Assembly (NCBI GenBank): GCA_026075535.2
Contig: AP026545.1
Location: forward strand, 1,240,001 to 1,304,000
Length of the DNA stretch: 64,000 bases
Origin: Tricholoma matsutake
Lineage: Eukaryota > Basidiomycota > Agaricomycetes > Agaricales > Tricholomataceae
Reading direction: 5' to 3'
Position 1 is the first letter of the stretch; each line of letters begins with the position of its first letter. The notes below the pieces were generated by a model that saw nothing but the letters and a program-made list of their open reading frames with translations, was not told the DNA's origin and did no database searches. The position numbers and the translations under genes were made by a program. Shown piece by piece: positions 33,290-43,405 of the stretch.

Positions 33290-33541
33290 ATGTGTGTCGA
33301 ACCTTTATTTGGGAAAGCACTTGCATTCCGGTTATTCCTGTTATTCCGGTTGTGATGAGTCCAGTCAGATTCCGGGGATTCCGGGTGTAAATTGGATCCT
33401 TATTCCGACCAGAATTGTGCTGCATAGGGAAAACTACATACAAAAAAAATTCCATCAGATTCCAGAAATTCCGGAAATTCTGGCTGGACGAACTGGAATC
33501 CAACTGGAATAGGTGGGGGAGTGTAAAGTACTCCTCTGGAC

Positions 33542-33775
33542 GAGTTCTGTACCCACTATGAGATCTCCGAGGCTGACCATGGCCATTTACAAAAATTAGA
33601 TTTCCAGCCTGGTGATCCAATTGAAAAGCTTGAATGAGTAGAGTGGCATGACAAAGGTGTATTTCAGTGTTTGGGGTGGGATCAGATGTTGAGCAAGAAT
33701 TGCGAGTTCCTTCAAGATATGCATGCCAGTACTGTTTGGATGGCAACCTAGTATGTTCTCATGTAATTGCCAAGA
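33542..33775 (+). pseudogene. hypothetical gene, 3' part after element E2
   Basis: Continuing the frame from before E2, it reads EFCTHYEISEADHGHLQKLD, then FQPGDPIEKLE, a TGA, and VFQCLGWDQML with FLQDMHAS. This is the C-terminal domain of the family described at 28453. The E2 target duplication encodes SLD at the joint. Confidence 0.55.
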
Positions 33776-33847
33776 TGTTCTTCGTGTGTTCTTTCCACGT
33801 GTAATTGACAGACATGTAATAAGTAGTACAATTTGCAGCAACTTCAT

Positions 33848-34776
33848 TCACTGAACAATATAACCTGCATGCTCAAACCAAGCTGTCGCCATCTCTGCTG
33901 TAATGCATCCACATGCCTCCAACAACACGAGTATGGGATCTTCAGCCCCACACAATATGGTGCCATGGTGACAAAGATGGGCCTTCCCTGTCAACTGACT
34001 GTCAGAACTATATAATTGTGAGGTAATTTGATGAACATACAAGTGCTGAATGACTCTTCTATTGGGCTGAGATCAGGCAAGTATGGAGGAAGATACAAGA
34101 GCACGATGCCAGCATCATTGAGTATTTCTTGTAGTGTATCAGTATGGTGGATTTGACAGTTATCTAATATCAGAACGCTTTGGACATCAGGGAATGTGTT
34201 CATCCGTGGAAGCTGAGAAGTCAGATCATAGCTATATGCAGCAGCATGAAGAGAACTACTGTAATACTAACAACCTCCTCGACAATGAAGTCAAAGAACC
34301 CAAAAGAGTCAAATGATCCAGGTTGTACTCACACTGCAATATAGCCAGTGGTACTCATAGCAGCAACAAGAGAGTAATGCTCAGTGCAAACAAAAGGGTC
34401 AACAAAATGTGGAGCCTGTCCAATATGTGCATGCCCATAGCATCGTGCAACATCATGCTCATTCTTGCTGGACTCATCAATCACCACAAACTCAGATCCA
34501 GTGCCTGAGAATTCGGTCTGAACTGCATGGAGAAAGTTGGTCCTTGTTTCTACATCTCTCTCGCATGCAATCTTGTGTAATAACTTTCTTGTCAATCCTG
34601 CCTTCTCCAAATTTTCTTGAAGAGCCGAGATTGAGATTGGAATGTCATGATGGATCACCCAAAACCATTGAAGCTCATCAATATATGTGTCTGGGTGGTT
34701 TTCATATTGACAGCCATGAGTACAGCCAGAGTGATGAGGCAAGGCCAGCCAGTGAGGGGTGAAAGAGGTTTGGTCA
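33848..34776 (-). pseudogene. Tc1/mariner-type transposase, catalytic and C-terminal part
   Basis: In minus-strand order: a short linker, the middle region (DIPISISALQENLEKAGLTR), the first catalytic Asp in FVVIDESSKNEH, then YSLVAAMSTTGYIA, an intron (GTTAGT to TTCTCAG), the second Asp in LILDNCQIHH and the Glu in PPYLPDLSPIEESFS, another intron (GTATGT to GTCAG) and an end reading ACGCITAEMATAWFEHAGYI. This DD-E order is that of the basidiomycete Tc1/mariner family. The N-terminal DNA-binding part lies beyond E3 at 37708-37867. A TGA after GYIAV and the E3 insertion disable it. Confidence 0.85.
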
Positions 34777-35098
34777 AGGTCTTTACTGTGCCCCACGTAT
34801 TCCGAGCCAGTCCACGCGGAATTTGGTGGACTCTGCACAGACTAGCTCGGACTGGACCCACTCATTTGGCTCAAATGTCCTGTATATTGCTTGGACACCT
34901 AGAGAGTCCACATGGACTTTTGTGGAGTCCGAGCTATTTTTGGACTTTTACTCGGAGTGCGCACGGACTTTGTCTGAGTGACATCAATTTACTTGGACTC
35001 GGACAGACTTGGACAGATACATGTCTGAGTCGAGTCCGAGTCGAGTCTGTGGATGCACAACAGAGGCTTAGCTGACTACAGAAAAATTATGTATTAAA

Positions 35099-35167
35099 GT
35101 AGAATTGAACCCCAAGCCTTGTGGCCATGCATAAATAGCACAGTTAACCACTACACCACAGAGCCAT
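35099..35167 (-). repeat. left outward tRNA-like module of E3
   Basis: On the minus strand: A box TGGTGTAGTGG (a full consensus match) and B box GGGTTCAATTC. The body differs from the E1 left module, so it was derived from or captured from a different tRNA. Confidence 0.78.
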
Positions 35168-35240
35168 TGTCAGTAAGTACAAACAAGTGCATTATCTAAC
35201 CATGTTTAAATCAGGTGACTCATGTGCATGTTCAAGATGC

Positions 35241-36531
35241 TGATAGGTTGTCTCCTCGGCTCAAAGGCCGATTCACCGTTTCGACCACATTCTAATCACA
35301 TCGGATAACTCGCACGAGGTCCCAGAAGCAGCATGACCACTCCTGACCAAGTCTACTGAGTGCGAGCATCGTATCGAATGCGATCGAACATCGTCGAGCA
35401 TCGTTGAACATCATATCGAACGCAATCGAACAGCGCAAGCATTGTATCAAATGTGATCAAACATCGTCGAGCATCATTGAACATTGTCGAGCATCGCGAG
35501 CATCATATCAAACATGGTCGAACATCGTCAAACATTGTTGAGCATCGTATCGAACACGATCGAACATTGTCGAACATTGAAAATCGACATTGGACACTAT
35601 ATCACTATTCCAATGGTCATTGCACACATGCCTGACGTATCCCCTACCATTGTCGAACAATATCGCACCAATATCGGGCCACAAACGAAGTCAGAAGAAT
35701 CTTCGAAAATCTTTGAAAAACATTGAACCTCGAAAAACATCGTTGGACACAGTATTTCCTATTCGAATGATCTTTGGATGCATGCTGGACACATGGGACA
35801 CTATATCGAGTATATCGAACACATTTCGACTGCATGTGCATGCATACAATCCACTCAAAGCAGTTTCTGATCTTCTATTCAATTTATAACAAGGACAGTC
35901 TGGTTTTAGCTATTCTTTCTTATTATTTCTTCATCATGTGTTATATTCACCCTTTCTAGGCTCGCTTTATTGCTCTGATATACTTATATTGTCTTTTGCC
36001 TCGAGTTTTCCACATGTTTGCCTCATGTTCTCTAGCCTTTTTAGGTACTTTCTTTATTTTATATAAAAAGATGTACTAGATACAAAGAAAAACAAGAAAG
36101 TCATCGTCTTCCTCCCAGATCACAGTGATTTGAGAGTACAGTTTAGTCTTATTCAGTCCGAAGTTTGGTGTTTTACACCAAACTTCCTCAAAAATCCTCA
36201 AAAATCCTCAAAAATCCTCACATTACGCTATTTTCGCTCTTGCTTCCCTCGATTAGCCTTTTCGTCTAGTCCCCCGATCTTGCATCCGAACATATCTGCG
36301 CACTCGAAATTCCTCGAAACCTCTTCGAAAAATATCGCGACATCTCGAAAAGCAATGCGACATCTTGAAAAGCAATGCGACATCTCGAAAAGCATCGCAA
36401 AGTCTCGCAAATCATCGCAACCCCTCGAAAATCATCGCAAAGTCTCAAAACACATTCTTTTAGCCACGAACTGCTTCGACAAGCAGTTCATTTTGTGGGT
36501 TTTGTTTGGGTTTCCGGGTTGAGTATCATCA
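35241..36531 (+). mobile_element. 1.3-kb solo LTR nested in E3
   Basis: The 1291-bp unit starts TGATAGGTTGTC and ends GAGTATCATCA, with an exact ATGC duplication on both sides (35237-35240, 36532-36535). It has a promoter-like TTTTATATAAAAAG (about 36056-36069), a GATCGAACATCGTCGAGC-type array (35365-35580) and a TCTCGAAAA(T/G)CATCGC array (36305-36450). TG-CA ends and a 4-bp duplication fit an LTR. The internal domain of the parent retroelement is nowhere in the window, so its class is unknown. Confidence 0.82.
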
Positions 36532-36716
36532 ATGCATCAACAATCATTGTTGATGTTGATCACCACCATCACTCTCGACGCCGCTGCCTCCCACCTCCCT
36601 CTACCACCACCACCACCCAGTCAGCCCCCGCCTCTGACACCTCTTGCACCAACAGCAACAAACAGCAAACTAGCTGAGCCGATGCAACAGGACCCAATGA
36701 GCCGAGCCAACACAAT

Positions 36717-36813
36717 GGGCCCAAACGATGATAATCATTGTTTGGGCCCCTAGTAAGTGTTTTTTTTGCTTTTTGTTTTATCAATCAACTAATTGTATTT
36801 TATTGCTTTTTAG
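36717..36813 (+). other. GGGCCCAAACGATG hairpin and intron-like segment of E3
   Basis: The hairpin GGGCCCAAACGATGA-TCATTGTTTGGGCCC (36717-36749) is followed by GTAAGTG and a 61-nt T-rich stretch (36753-36813) with CAACTAAT and TTTTTAG, closely matching E1. Confidence 0.62.
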
Positions 36814-37465
36814 GTTGTATGCTACTGGGGACGACCTGCCACAACAAAAAATGCGCAACCCATGCCCACACCCACCCGATCCCCTCCTTCCCATTCAAAT
36901 GGGATGTGAGGCTGTTGACATGGGCTAGGAGGGTGCCCAGGGATGCCAGGAGACCCCAGAAGGGGGATACCTGCCTAGTAAGCACCCACCAACCTCCATA
37001 ATCGCGCCACATCACAGTGACACACCCAAACCCTCCCCCCAAAAAAAAATACAGAAACCCAAACAGGGGACGATGGTGATGAACGACGACAAGCCACCCA
37101 CCCCCAGCCTCATGAGCAACTGCTGATGGGGTGGATAGTGGGTAGAATGACACCTAGGCACAGGGATAGGAGATGACAGTGCACCACCCACCCTCAGCCT
37201 CATGAGCAACTGCTCGTGGGGTCGTGGGGTGGGTTTTTTTTCTTCTTTTTCTTTTAGCCCTCCCCCACATTTTTTTTAAAAATCTATAGTTTGTAATGTA
37301 GTTATTATTAGTTTTTTTTGTATTTCTTTGATTGTATTGTATACTCCCTCACATTAGATGCGAGGGATGCAGTTAATAAAATTTATTTGTTCAATTTTTG
37401 AAAGATAAATACTTGAGTTTGAGTTTGAGTGTCATAAATAAACTATGTATTACTAACAAATAATT

Positions 37466-37550
37466 CTCCTGTGGCTCAACTGGTAGATCACATGTGTTTG
37501 GCTTGTTGTGTGATGACTTGGAGGTCTTGGGTTCAATCCTTGCTCTGCAC
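37466..37550 (+). repeat. right outward tRNA-like module of E3
   Basis: A box TGGCTCAACTGG and B box GGGTTCAATCC. It is followed by a short GGACTCC-like stretch to the right TIR. Confidence 0.74.
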
Positions 37551-37707
37551 ACCTATATTTTGTAGGCATGTCATGACTTTCATAAAGTCTGAAAAGCTTG
37601 GAACTCGTAAGATATCAAATTGACCCAGATTCTGCATACAGACTAGCTTGGACTCCACACAGTCTGTACGGAGTCCGCTAGGACATGTGGGGCACTGTAA
37701 ATTACTG

Positions 37708-37867
37708 GTTTGGTCATAGTTCTGAACTCATCAAAGATGTGTACCCATCGATAAAGGCTGGCTTGAGAATCACAGAGAGCATAGCAGATATCAGAATGAT
37801 GCCATCCAGCTTCCCAAAGTTTGAGTGCGCAATCCTTGAGGTCAGCACTGATATGATGATTGCCCAT
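37708..37867 (-). pseudogene. Tc1/mariner transposase, N-terminal helix-turn-helix
   Basis: It starts MGNHHISADLKDCALKLWEA and continues ICYALCDSQASLYRW and IFDEFRTMTKP, a homeodomain-like helix-turn-helix that would bind the transposon ends. It stops at the E3 duplication; the rest of the protein is at 33848-34776. Confidence 0.85.
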
Positions 37868-38255
37868 GGTTTCAATAGTGACAATGGTTCTAAAAAAGGA
37901 AATTGACTACTTTCACATATGAAAAAAAAAGAAAAAAGTTTGTGATTCTCATTAGTTTCTAGAAGGACTGTAAGTCTTTGAGTTTTGTTCACAGTTCCTT
38001 TTGAGTCTGGGAGGCAGTGGCAACACATTCTCAAACATCATCAATGTTATCATCAAGGTCTTTGTGGGTAGCACATTGACAAGCATTTTTTGTTTGGCGG
38101 GTGAGAGAACGAGTCATTCGATCAACCTGGCCATTGTGAGGATTACAAAAAATGCAGGTTTGAGTTGCTGCTGTAATTGATGCTGCTACTGATGCATTGA
38201 GGGATCTTGCACTATGTGGGAGTCAAATGTTCTAGTCACTCACACTGTGCATAGC
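37868..38255. other. 5' flank of the Tc1 gene and decayed coding sequence
   Basis: 37890-37980 matches 27903-27998. GCAGTGGCAACAC (38020-38032) is inverted relative to the MITE terminus GTGTTGCCACTG, so a Tc1-family end may lie here. 38040-38255 is a decayed minus-strand continuation of the next entry. Confidence 0.45.
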
Positions 38256-38567
38256 TCACATCACATACCATTGAATGGCCTCAAGTGGCCAGAGATTTAT
38301 TTGCATTCTCTGATTAGTTCCAGCATGAGCTGTTTCTATGAGGTTTGTGTGGTGAGGTGTTCTATCCCAAAAGTCATCAGGCATCCATGAGAGGTACTTG
38401 TTAAAACATGGTAGTAACCATGGATAGCTGATCTTGTGGGCATACCAGTCTGTCCAGTCAATCAAGGTGAGATTGCTGAGGCATTTTCCACAGTGATGAA
38501 CATACTCCTTAGTTTCTGGCTGGGATGGTCTTTGCAGAATGCATGCCATTAGTGTTGCCTTGACCAA
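38256..38567 (-). pseudogene. fragment of an agaricomycete hypothetical protein
   Basis: It reads WTDWYAHKISYPWLLPCFNK and FWDRTPHHTNLIETAHAGTN. The pattern WxxW..K..HPW...SL and TPxxTNxxExxHAxxN is one I associate with a mushroom family that also shows transposon-like spread. The 5' end runs into the foldback at 38541-38905; the 3' end (38255 downward) has stops. Confidence 0.5.
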
Positions 38568-38905
38568 CTTTTGGCATTTTCGTATATTGAGAATAACTTG
38601 ACACCATGTGCCTGGACCACTTAGTGTTGAGAGAGGACCAATCGACTTTTGGGGTCATGCATCCATCTAAATATTTTGAGAATTTTATAAACTTTATTGG
38701 AATTGATATTGCCCTTGACTTATTTTTTACTGGTAATATCAATTCCAATAAAATTTACAAACTTCTCAAAATATTTACATGGATGCAAGACCCCAAAAGT
38801 CGAGGGGTCCTCTCTCAACACTAAGTGGTCCAGGCACATGGTATCAAGCTATTCTCAATATACAGAAATGCCAAAAGTCAGTCAAAGCAACACTACATGC
38901 CATGC
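38541..38905. repeat. foldback (long inverted repeat)
   Basis: Arms of about 165 and 178 nt (38541-38705, 38728-38905) are inverted copies across a spacer of about 22 nt. The core shares CCATGTGCCTGGACCACTTA and is nearly identical; similarity falls toward the outer ends, which include KATL-coding text on both sides. No clear target duplication is seen. Confidence 0.75.
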
Positions 38906-39229
38906 AGCAATATCTTCGGGCAATGAAAGCGCACGGAACTTGTTGAGATGCTGAATGCCATTCATGCTTGTAACAGTTAGTTACTAGCTTTGAATACTTA
39001 TGACTTATGGTGCACCCAACAGAGCAGAGTCCAGTCTATTTGGGAGCTATGTCGTGTATGTTGTAAGTATAGAAGTAATTGTCCTCCAAATATAGGTAAA
39101 CAGTCAGTAATAATAGTCAGGTATGTAATATGTAATGTGGTATCCATTACATACCCCCATTTGAGATTGCCACCAAGGGAATCTACACTTCACATCATAA
39201 GGAATTATTGAGTATAAGTACTCAGTACG
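38906..39229. other. no gene recognised
   Basis: A short decayed frame follows the foldback (plus strand, YLRAMKAHGTC and then stops). The rest is A/T-rich without motifs. Confidence 0.4.
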
Positions 39230-41400
39230 TTACGTGCCGGTGGAGACAACAGGCAGCTTGTGCAAACTAGAAGTGTTGGTGATTGCACCCAAATTGGATG
39301 AGGCAGTAGGGGCCCACAGTGTCTGTCCTGTGAGTTCTTGAAAAATGTTGAGGGCGCCAGCAAGGAGCCATTCACAGTCTAAGAAACATAACCTACCAGT
39401 CCCATCGTCTTCTCGACTCATCAGATACTGAATGCAAGTGATGTCGTCATAGGTGGGGCTCCACCAACTGTCCCATTGCGGTATAGCCACGGGTATGCCT
39501 ACAGATTCCAAATGTTGCAGACATTCACAATCCGTTTGATAGTGGAGGTCATGAAAGGGCCCAGTCCGTAAATACAATTGATGATTTAAGTAATGGAGGC
39601 CGAAGGTATATGCATGGTCAATCCATTGTGGAGGTATGAGGGGAGAGGATGAGGTGGTGAGCCACCTTATCCATGGTGAGTCCGGGCACCAGCTTTTCAT
39701 TGTAGGGTTGAATGGTGAGAGTATCACCAGAGCACTCGACAAAAGGTGCATTGGGATGGGATACATTCCAGATGCCAATGACCTGGCGATAGTACCCAGG
39801 GAGTGACACCATACATCCATAGAGTCTCATAAAATCTGACCGGGAAGATACGGAACGAGGACCAAGCCCAATGAGTACCCAAACACACTTCGACAGTCTG
39901 CTTGGAGGGCCATGTTCATAGCAATGCCGTGAATAGTGTTGCTGCTACCGAGTCGTCCATGGTGCATTGTGTATTGGGCCACTAAATCAATGTCCAATAA
40001 TTGCTCGATGGGTATGGGTGGTAGTCCTGCACCACTGGTCTTGTTCCGTCAATTACCTATGAACATGTCTTCGTCCCGATGGATGGGGAAGTCTTCCCAC
40101 AACTGTTGATTATGGGGGCAAGGCTTGTAAACTTTGTGTAAGTAGACGTCATTGTTCAATATTTCTTGCATAGCTAGGTCCCGGAGCTCTGGTACAAAAC
40201 CACCAGTGATGGGGTGGAATTCTGACAGCAACCAGTAGGCTTCGACATGATTGACACTGGATTCCTTTGTGTCATTAATGAAGTGTACTCCTCGAGACAC
40301 CTCATAGGGGTTCATGGGAAACCCTCAAGGTAGGTATGAATACAGATGTCGGTTGCCATCAGTCATGCATGACATATCCATACGACCCTCATAGTCGCTT
40401 GCTACTGCTGTGGTTTTGCCAGCATATACTTGGTTGAACCTGATAGAATAGAAGATGAAGCAGCTAGGCATCATCCATAGCTCATTGTCCTGTTCATGCT
40501 TCTCGTTAACAATGACTACACCCAACCCGTCTGGGATACAGCTGGGTCGACTTTTGGCGAAGCATTTTTGAGAGGCAGCAAATTCCCGTTTCCTGGCCTC
40601 TTTGCATTTTGCATTGCCATCATCATCAGAGCTGATACTGTCTGAACTATCAGAGTCAGGTTTGTTTTCATTTGGTTGTGGTGTCTCCACAATGGGTTCA
40701 TTGGGTTGAGTTAATGTTGGTTTCGATGCCTTGGGTATACAAACCATGATAGGTGCAGGTGTAGGTGCAGGTGCAGGTGCAGGTACAGGTGGGTATTCTG
40801 GTCAGTAGATGTCATGACGTGGTCGATGCTCGGCAATAGGTACATCAAGGACTCGCAGCATGGGAGGTGGTGTCCTCCATCTAGCTGGTGAGCGATGACA
40901 TGATGGGGGTGATTCCCTATGTCAAAGGGGTGGAGATTCATGATGGCATTGTGGGGTGAGTCCCTACGTCGAGGTGGAGAGTCATGACGGTGTGGTGGAG
41001 AGTGAGGGCAGTAATGGTCTCCTTGATATGGAGGAGATGCCAGTGGGGTTGGTTGTGACTGATCCTCAGCAGTCACTTGTCATGATGAATGAGGAGGGTG
41101 TACCTCCATGGGTCATTCCTGTCCACGAACCTTGTGGGGGCATTGGTCTACATCCTTGGGGTTTTCAATGGTGGGGGAAGCTGGGCATTTGTGGGAGTCT
41201 ACCATCATTCGGGAGGCCAAGGCCATGGTTGTTCGTTTGGCCTGGTCAACTTTGCCTTGTAGACCTTCAATCCTATCAAGTAACTGATCCTTCCTAGCCA
41301 TTGAACCAATTTGTTAATGGTGTCATCAATTTCAAGGGGGGCCTGATCTCGACAATTATTGATTTGATCACGCAGACGTTTGTCAACTTCCATGGCATTG
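39230..41400 (-). pseudogene. retroelement-associated hypothetical ORFs downstream of a gypsy pol tail
   Basis: Going down the minus strand: a coiled-coil-like frame (MARKDQLLDRIEGLQGKVDQ), an Arg/Pro/His-rich frame ending in a CAGGTG-coded HLHLHL repeat (about 40760-40785), a Ser/Asp-rich frame (40325-40747), a conserved-looking block (40049-40315, EAYWLLSEFHPITGGFVPEL) and a frame with MRLYGCMVSLPGYYRQVIGI (about 39830). I have seen this last pattern in mushroom hypothetical proteins linked to retroelements, but the function is unknown. The frames are broken by stops and shifts. Confidence 0.4.
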
Positions 41401-41739
41401 ACTGGTCGGTGTGTGGCCTGATGCCCAGGTGATCTCGATCATCCTCATTGGTATCTGTCTGGTGAGTACCGGTCTCTTCCCCCTGCAGAGTTCACTCTGG
41501 AACTCTGCTGACTTCTCCCAATTCCTCTGCCATGGCTGTCATTGCTGGATGCATGCGAATATGAGCAGTGCATTTTGATGATCTGGTGTTATTGGTGTGT
41601 TGGTTTTTTTTGTGTAGCTTGATGTCGTTGATGGGTGATGGATGTTGTGCTGGCAGAAGGACAAAAGAAAATTTTTCTTCAGATGTCAAGTTGAGTTGAA
41701 TTACATAATTTCCCACAGTCTGGGAATTTCCTCAATCAG

Positions 41740-42314
41740 TTAATTTTGATGCTTGGGTAACTGAGAGGGTCATTTTAGACCTTGGATTTCAAGGTATCAA
41801 TCCAAAGCCTTGAGATCCTTGCATGAGCTCAGTGGCTCCCAGGTCGTATCACCCAGTGACCACTGAACCTCAAATTCAAGGCTTTTGTCTTCTGCCCATC
41901 AGTGTCCAATCAAGTCCTTGACAAACCACTCCTGATTGTCAGGTGTTCCGAAATTGTATGGCTCCGGTTGGACTCTATTTGGGAACATAGAGTCGTCATT
42001 TGCATGGTAGGGTCATAGTAACAATACATAGAAGAATGGAACTATTCGTCGGGATTGTAGTGCCATAGGTAGTTCTAGTGTATAGGTAGATGTTTCTGGC
42101 ATTTTTTGTAGAATTTTGTATGGTCCAATAAACTTTGGACAAAGTTTATGTGCATGTCCAGGTGGTAGATTGAGGTTCTTCATAGATAGAAATACCAGGT
42201 CTCCCTTAACAATTTTTGGTTCATTTGTTCTACAGTCATTAGCATAATGAGTCTGGAATACTCATACTCCGATGATTGCGTCACAGGCCTCAGCAAGATT
42301 TTGCAGGGCTGCCC
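41740..42314 (-). pseudogene. gypsy integrase C-terminus and chromodomain-like tail, truncated
   Basis: The minus strand reads VKGDLVFLSMKNLNLPPGHA, CPKFIGPYKILQKMPETSTY and then LRPYHAND-like text (a stop replaces R) and LGDTTWEPLSSCKDL. This is the integrase C-terminal GPF/Y region and chromodomain-like end of a gypsy family different from the two in the window. It is cut at 42315 by a hAT-like terminus. Confidence 0.7.
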
Positions 42315-42993
42315 TAGGGCACGGCATGGGTATGGGTAACACCATGTGTTTCTGGTCATGGGTATGCACAGGTATGGGTACAGGTATGGGATTGCCATAC
42401 CTGGGCAACACCGTACCCTTTTCTACAGTGTTACGGGTATGTGTGGGTATGCCGGTACCCAGATTTTGGTCAGGTGAGTAATCATCTGACTTTGTTGAAT
42501 ACTCACGACACGTCTAATTCTAAACTATATGATGATCCAACCACCACCATAGCATGGCCCAAATGACACAAATTGTTGTTTGGGCCTATAGTAAGTTTTT
42601 TTGTGTTTCATTTCTAGTTTTTTTAAACTAATTGATTATGTTTCTTCTTTTTCAGGTTCTAAACTACTAATAATGATGGATGATGACAGCTAATGACACA
42701 CACCCATCACCCAGGCCCAAATGATGTGATTGTGTCATTTGGGCCCATGGTAATTTTTTTTCGTTTGTTTCTTTCATTTCCTAGGTTGGAATTCCCTCGG
42801 AATGAGGAGTTCACATGGAATCACCCCATGCCAACATTGACCAGGAGGAGGACCTGAGGACCCAACTGCCACCACAAGCAACTGCTCATGGGGTGGAAAT
42901 GGGGATCGACAACTCCAGGCACACCACCCACCCCAGCCTCATGAGCAACTGCTCATGGGGTGGATAGTGGGTGGAATGACAACAATGACCAGG
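42315..42993 (+). mobile_element. left part of a hAT-like element with hairpin-intron modules
   Basis: It begins TAGGGCACGGCATGGGTATG, the terminus type of the element at 49239-50249, and runs through GGGTATGGGTA units, two hairpin-intron modules and GAGCAACTGCTC palindromes (42882, 42943) to the gypsy LTR at 42994, where it is cut. No matching right end with an 8-bp duplication exists. Confidence 0.65.
42556..42655 (+). other. hairpin and 65-nt intron-like segment
   Basis: The hairpin GGCCCAAATGACA-TTGTTGTTTGGGCC (42556-42586) is followed by GTAAGTTTTTTTG, CTAATTGA and TTTTTCAG (intron-like 42591-42655). A second module (hairpin about 42714-42746) has only a 35-nt intron-like stretch (42750-42784) and lacks the branch region that its relative at 49817-49879 retains. 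Confidence 0.6.
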
Positions 42994-43394
42994 TGTTAGG
43001 GCGACACCCACTATCTGCTAGCTAAGACTGTGTGGGTTCTCTCTACAAGAAGGGGAAAGGATCTGCGCACGTGATGGGGGAATTGATGGTTTTGATGCGA
43101 GGGGTTATTAATAGGTGAGTTTGTTGCTATAGGCCTTTCACACTGAAAACATAGGTGGAATACCTAAGAGAACACAACTGGGGTCCCCTAGGCATATATT
43201 TAGGGTTTATATACTATGTTACATATATTGTACATTGTTGTTACTGATGCACTTGTACATGCACGTACATTTTGATGTGTGCGAAATAAAATTCTCATGC
43301 TATCAAAATGTAGCATCATTTGGCGTCATGTAGTGTAATTCGACATAATAAAATAAAATGAAAGTTTATTAGGTAATGGGGTGGTTTCCTAACA
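42994..43394 (-). repeat. 3' LTR of the second gypsy element
   Basis: The 401-bp LTR has TGTTAGG/CCTAACA inverted ends. Its closest relatives are 48642-49042 and the solo LTR 11979-12360. Confidence 0.9.
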
Positions 43395-43405
43395 TTACCC
43401 CCCTT

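Larger units (their letters stand above)
29991..33532 (-). mobile_element. E2: TIR element with outward tRNA-like modules
   Basis: The left end CTGTAATTTACCCTCCCC and right end (inverted AGTACTTTACACTCCCCC) both continue into CACCTATTCC. TCTCTGGAC and CCTCTGGAC flank it (8 of 9). In minus orientation it repeats the order of E1: both tRNA-like modules match those of E1, as do the hairpin array, the GAGCAGTTGCTC palindromes (three at 31940-32125) and several hairpin-intron modules (32455-32950). A 1191-bp solo LTR is nested near the left end. Removing E2 and one duplication rejoins the host frame as SLDEFC. Confidence 0.87.
34777..37707 (+). mobile_element. E3: TIR element with outward tRNA-like modules, in a Tc1 gene
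   Basis: The left end AGGTCTTTACTGTGCCCCAC and right end (inverted CAGTAATTTACAGTGCCCCAC minus its last base) are flanked by an exact 9-bp duplication GTTTGGTCA (34768-34776, 37708-37716). Subterminal GGACT/GAGTCC units, two outward tRNA-like modules, one hairpin-intron module, GAGCAACTGCT palindromes (37113, 37203) and one G/C hairpin are present. A 1291-bp solo LTR is nested inside. Removing E3 and one duplication rejoins the transposase at TKP-LSPLTG. Confidence 0.9.
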
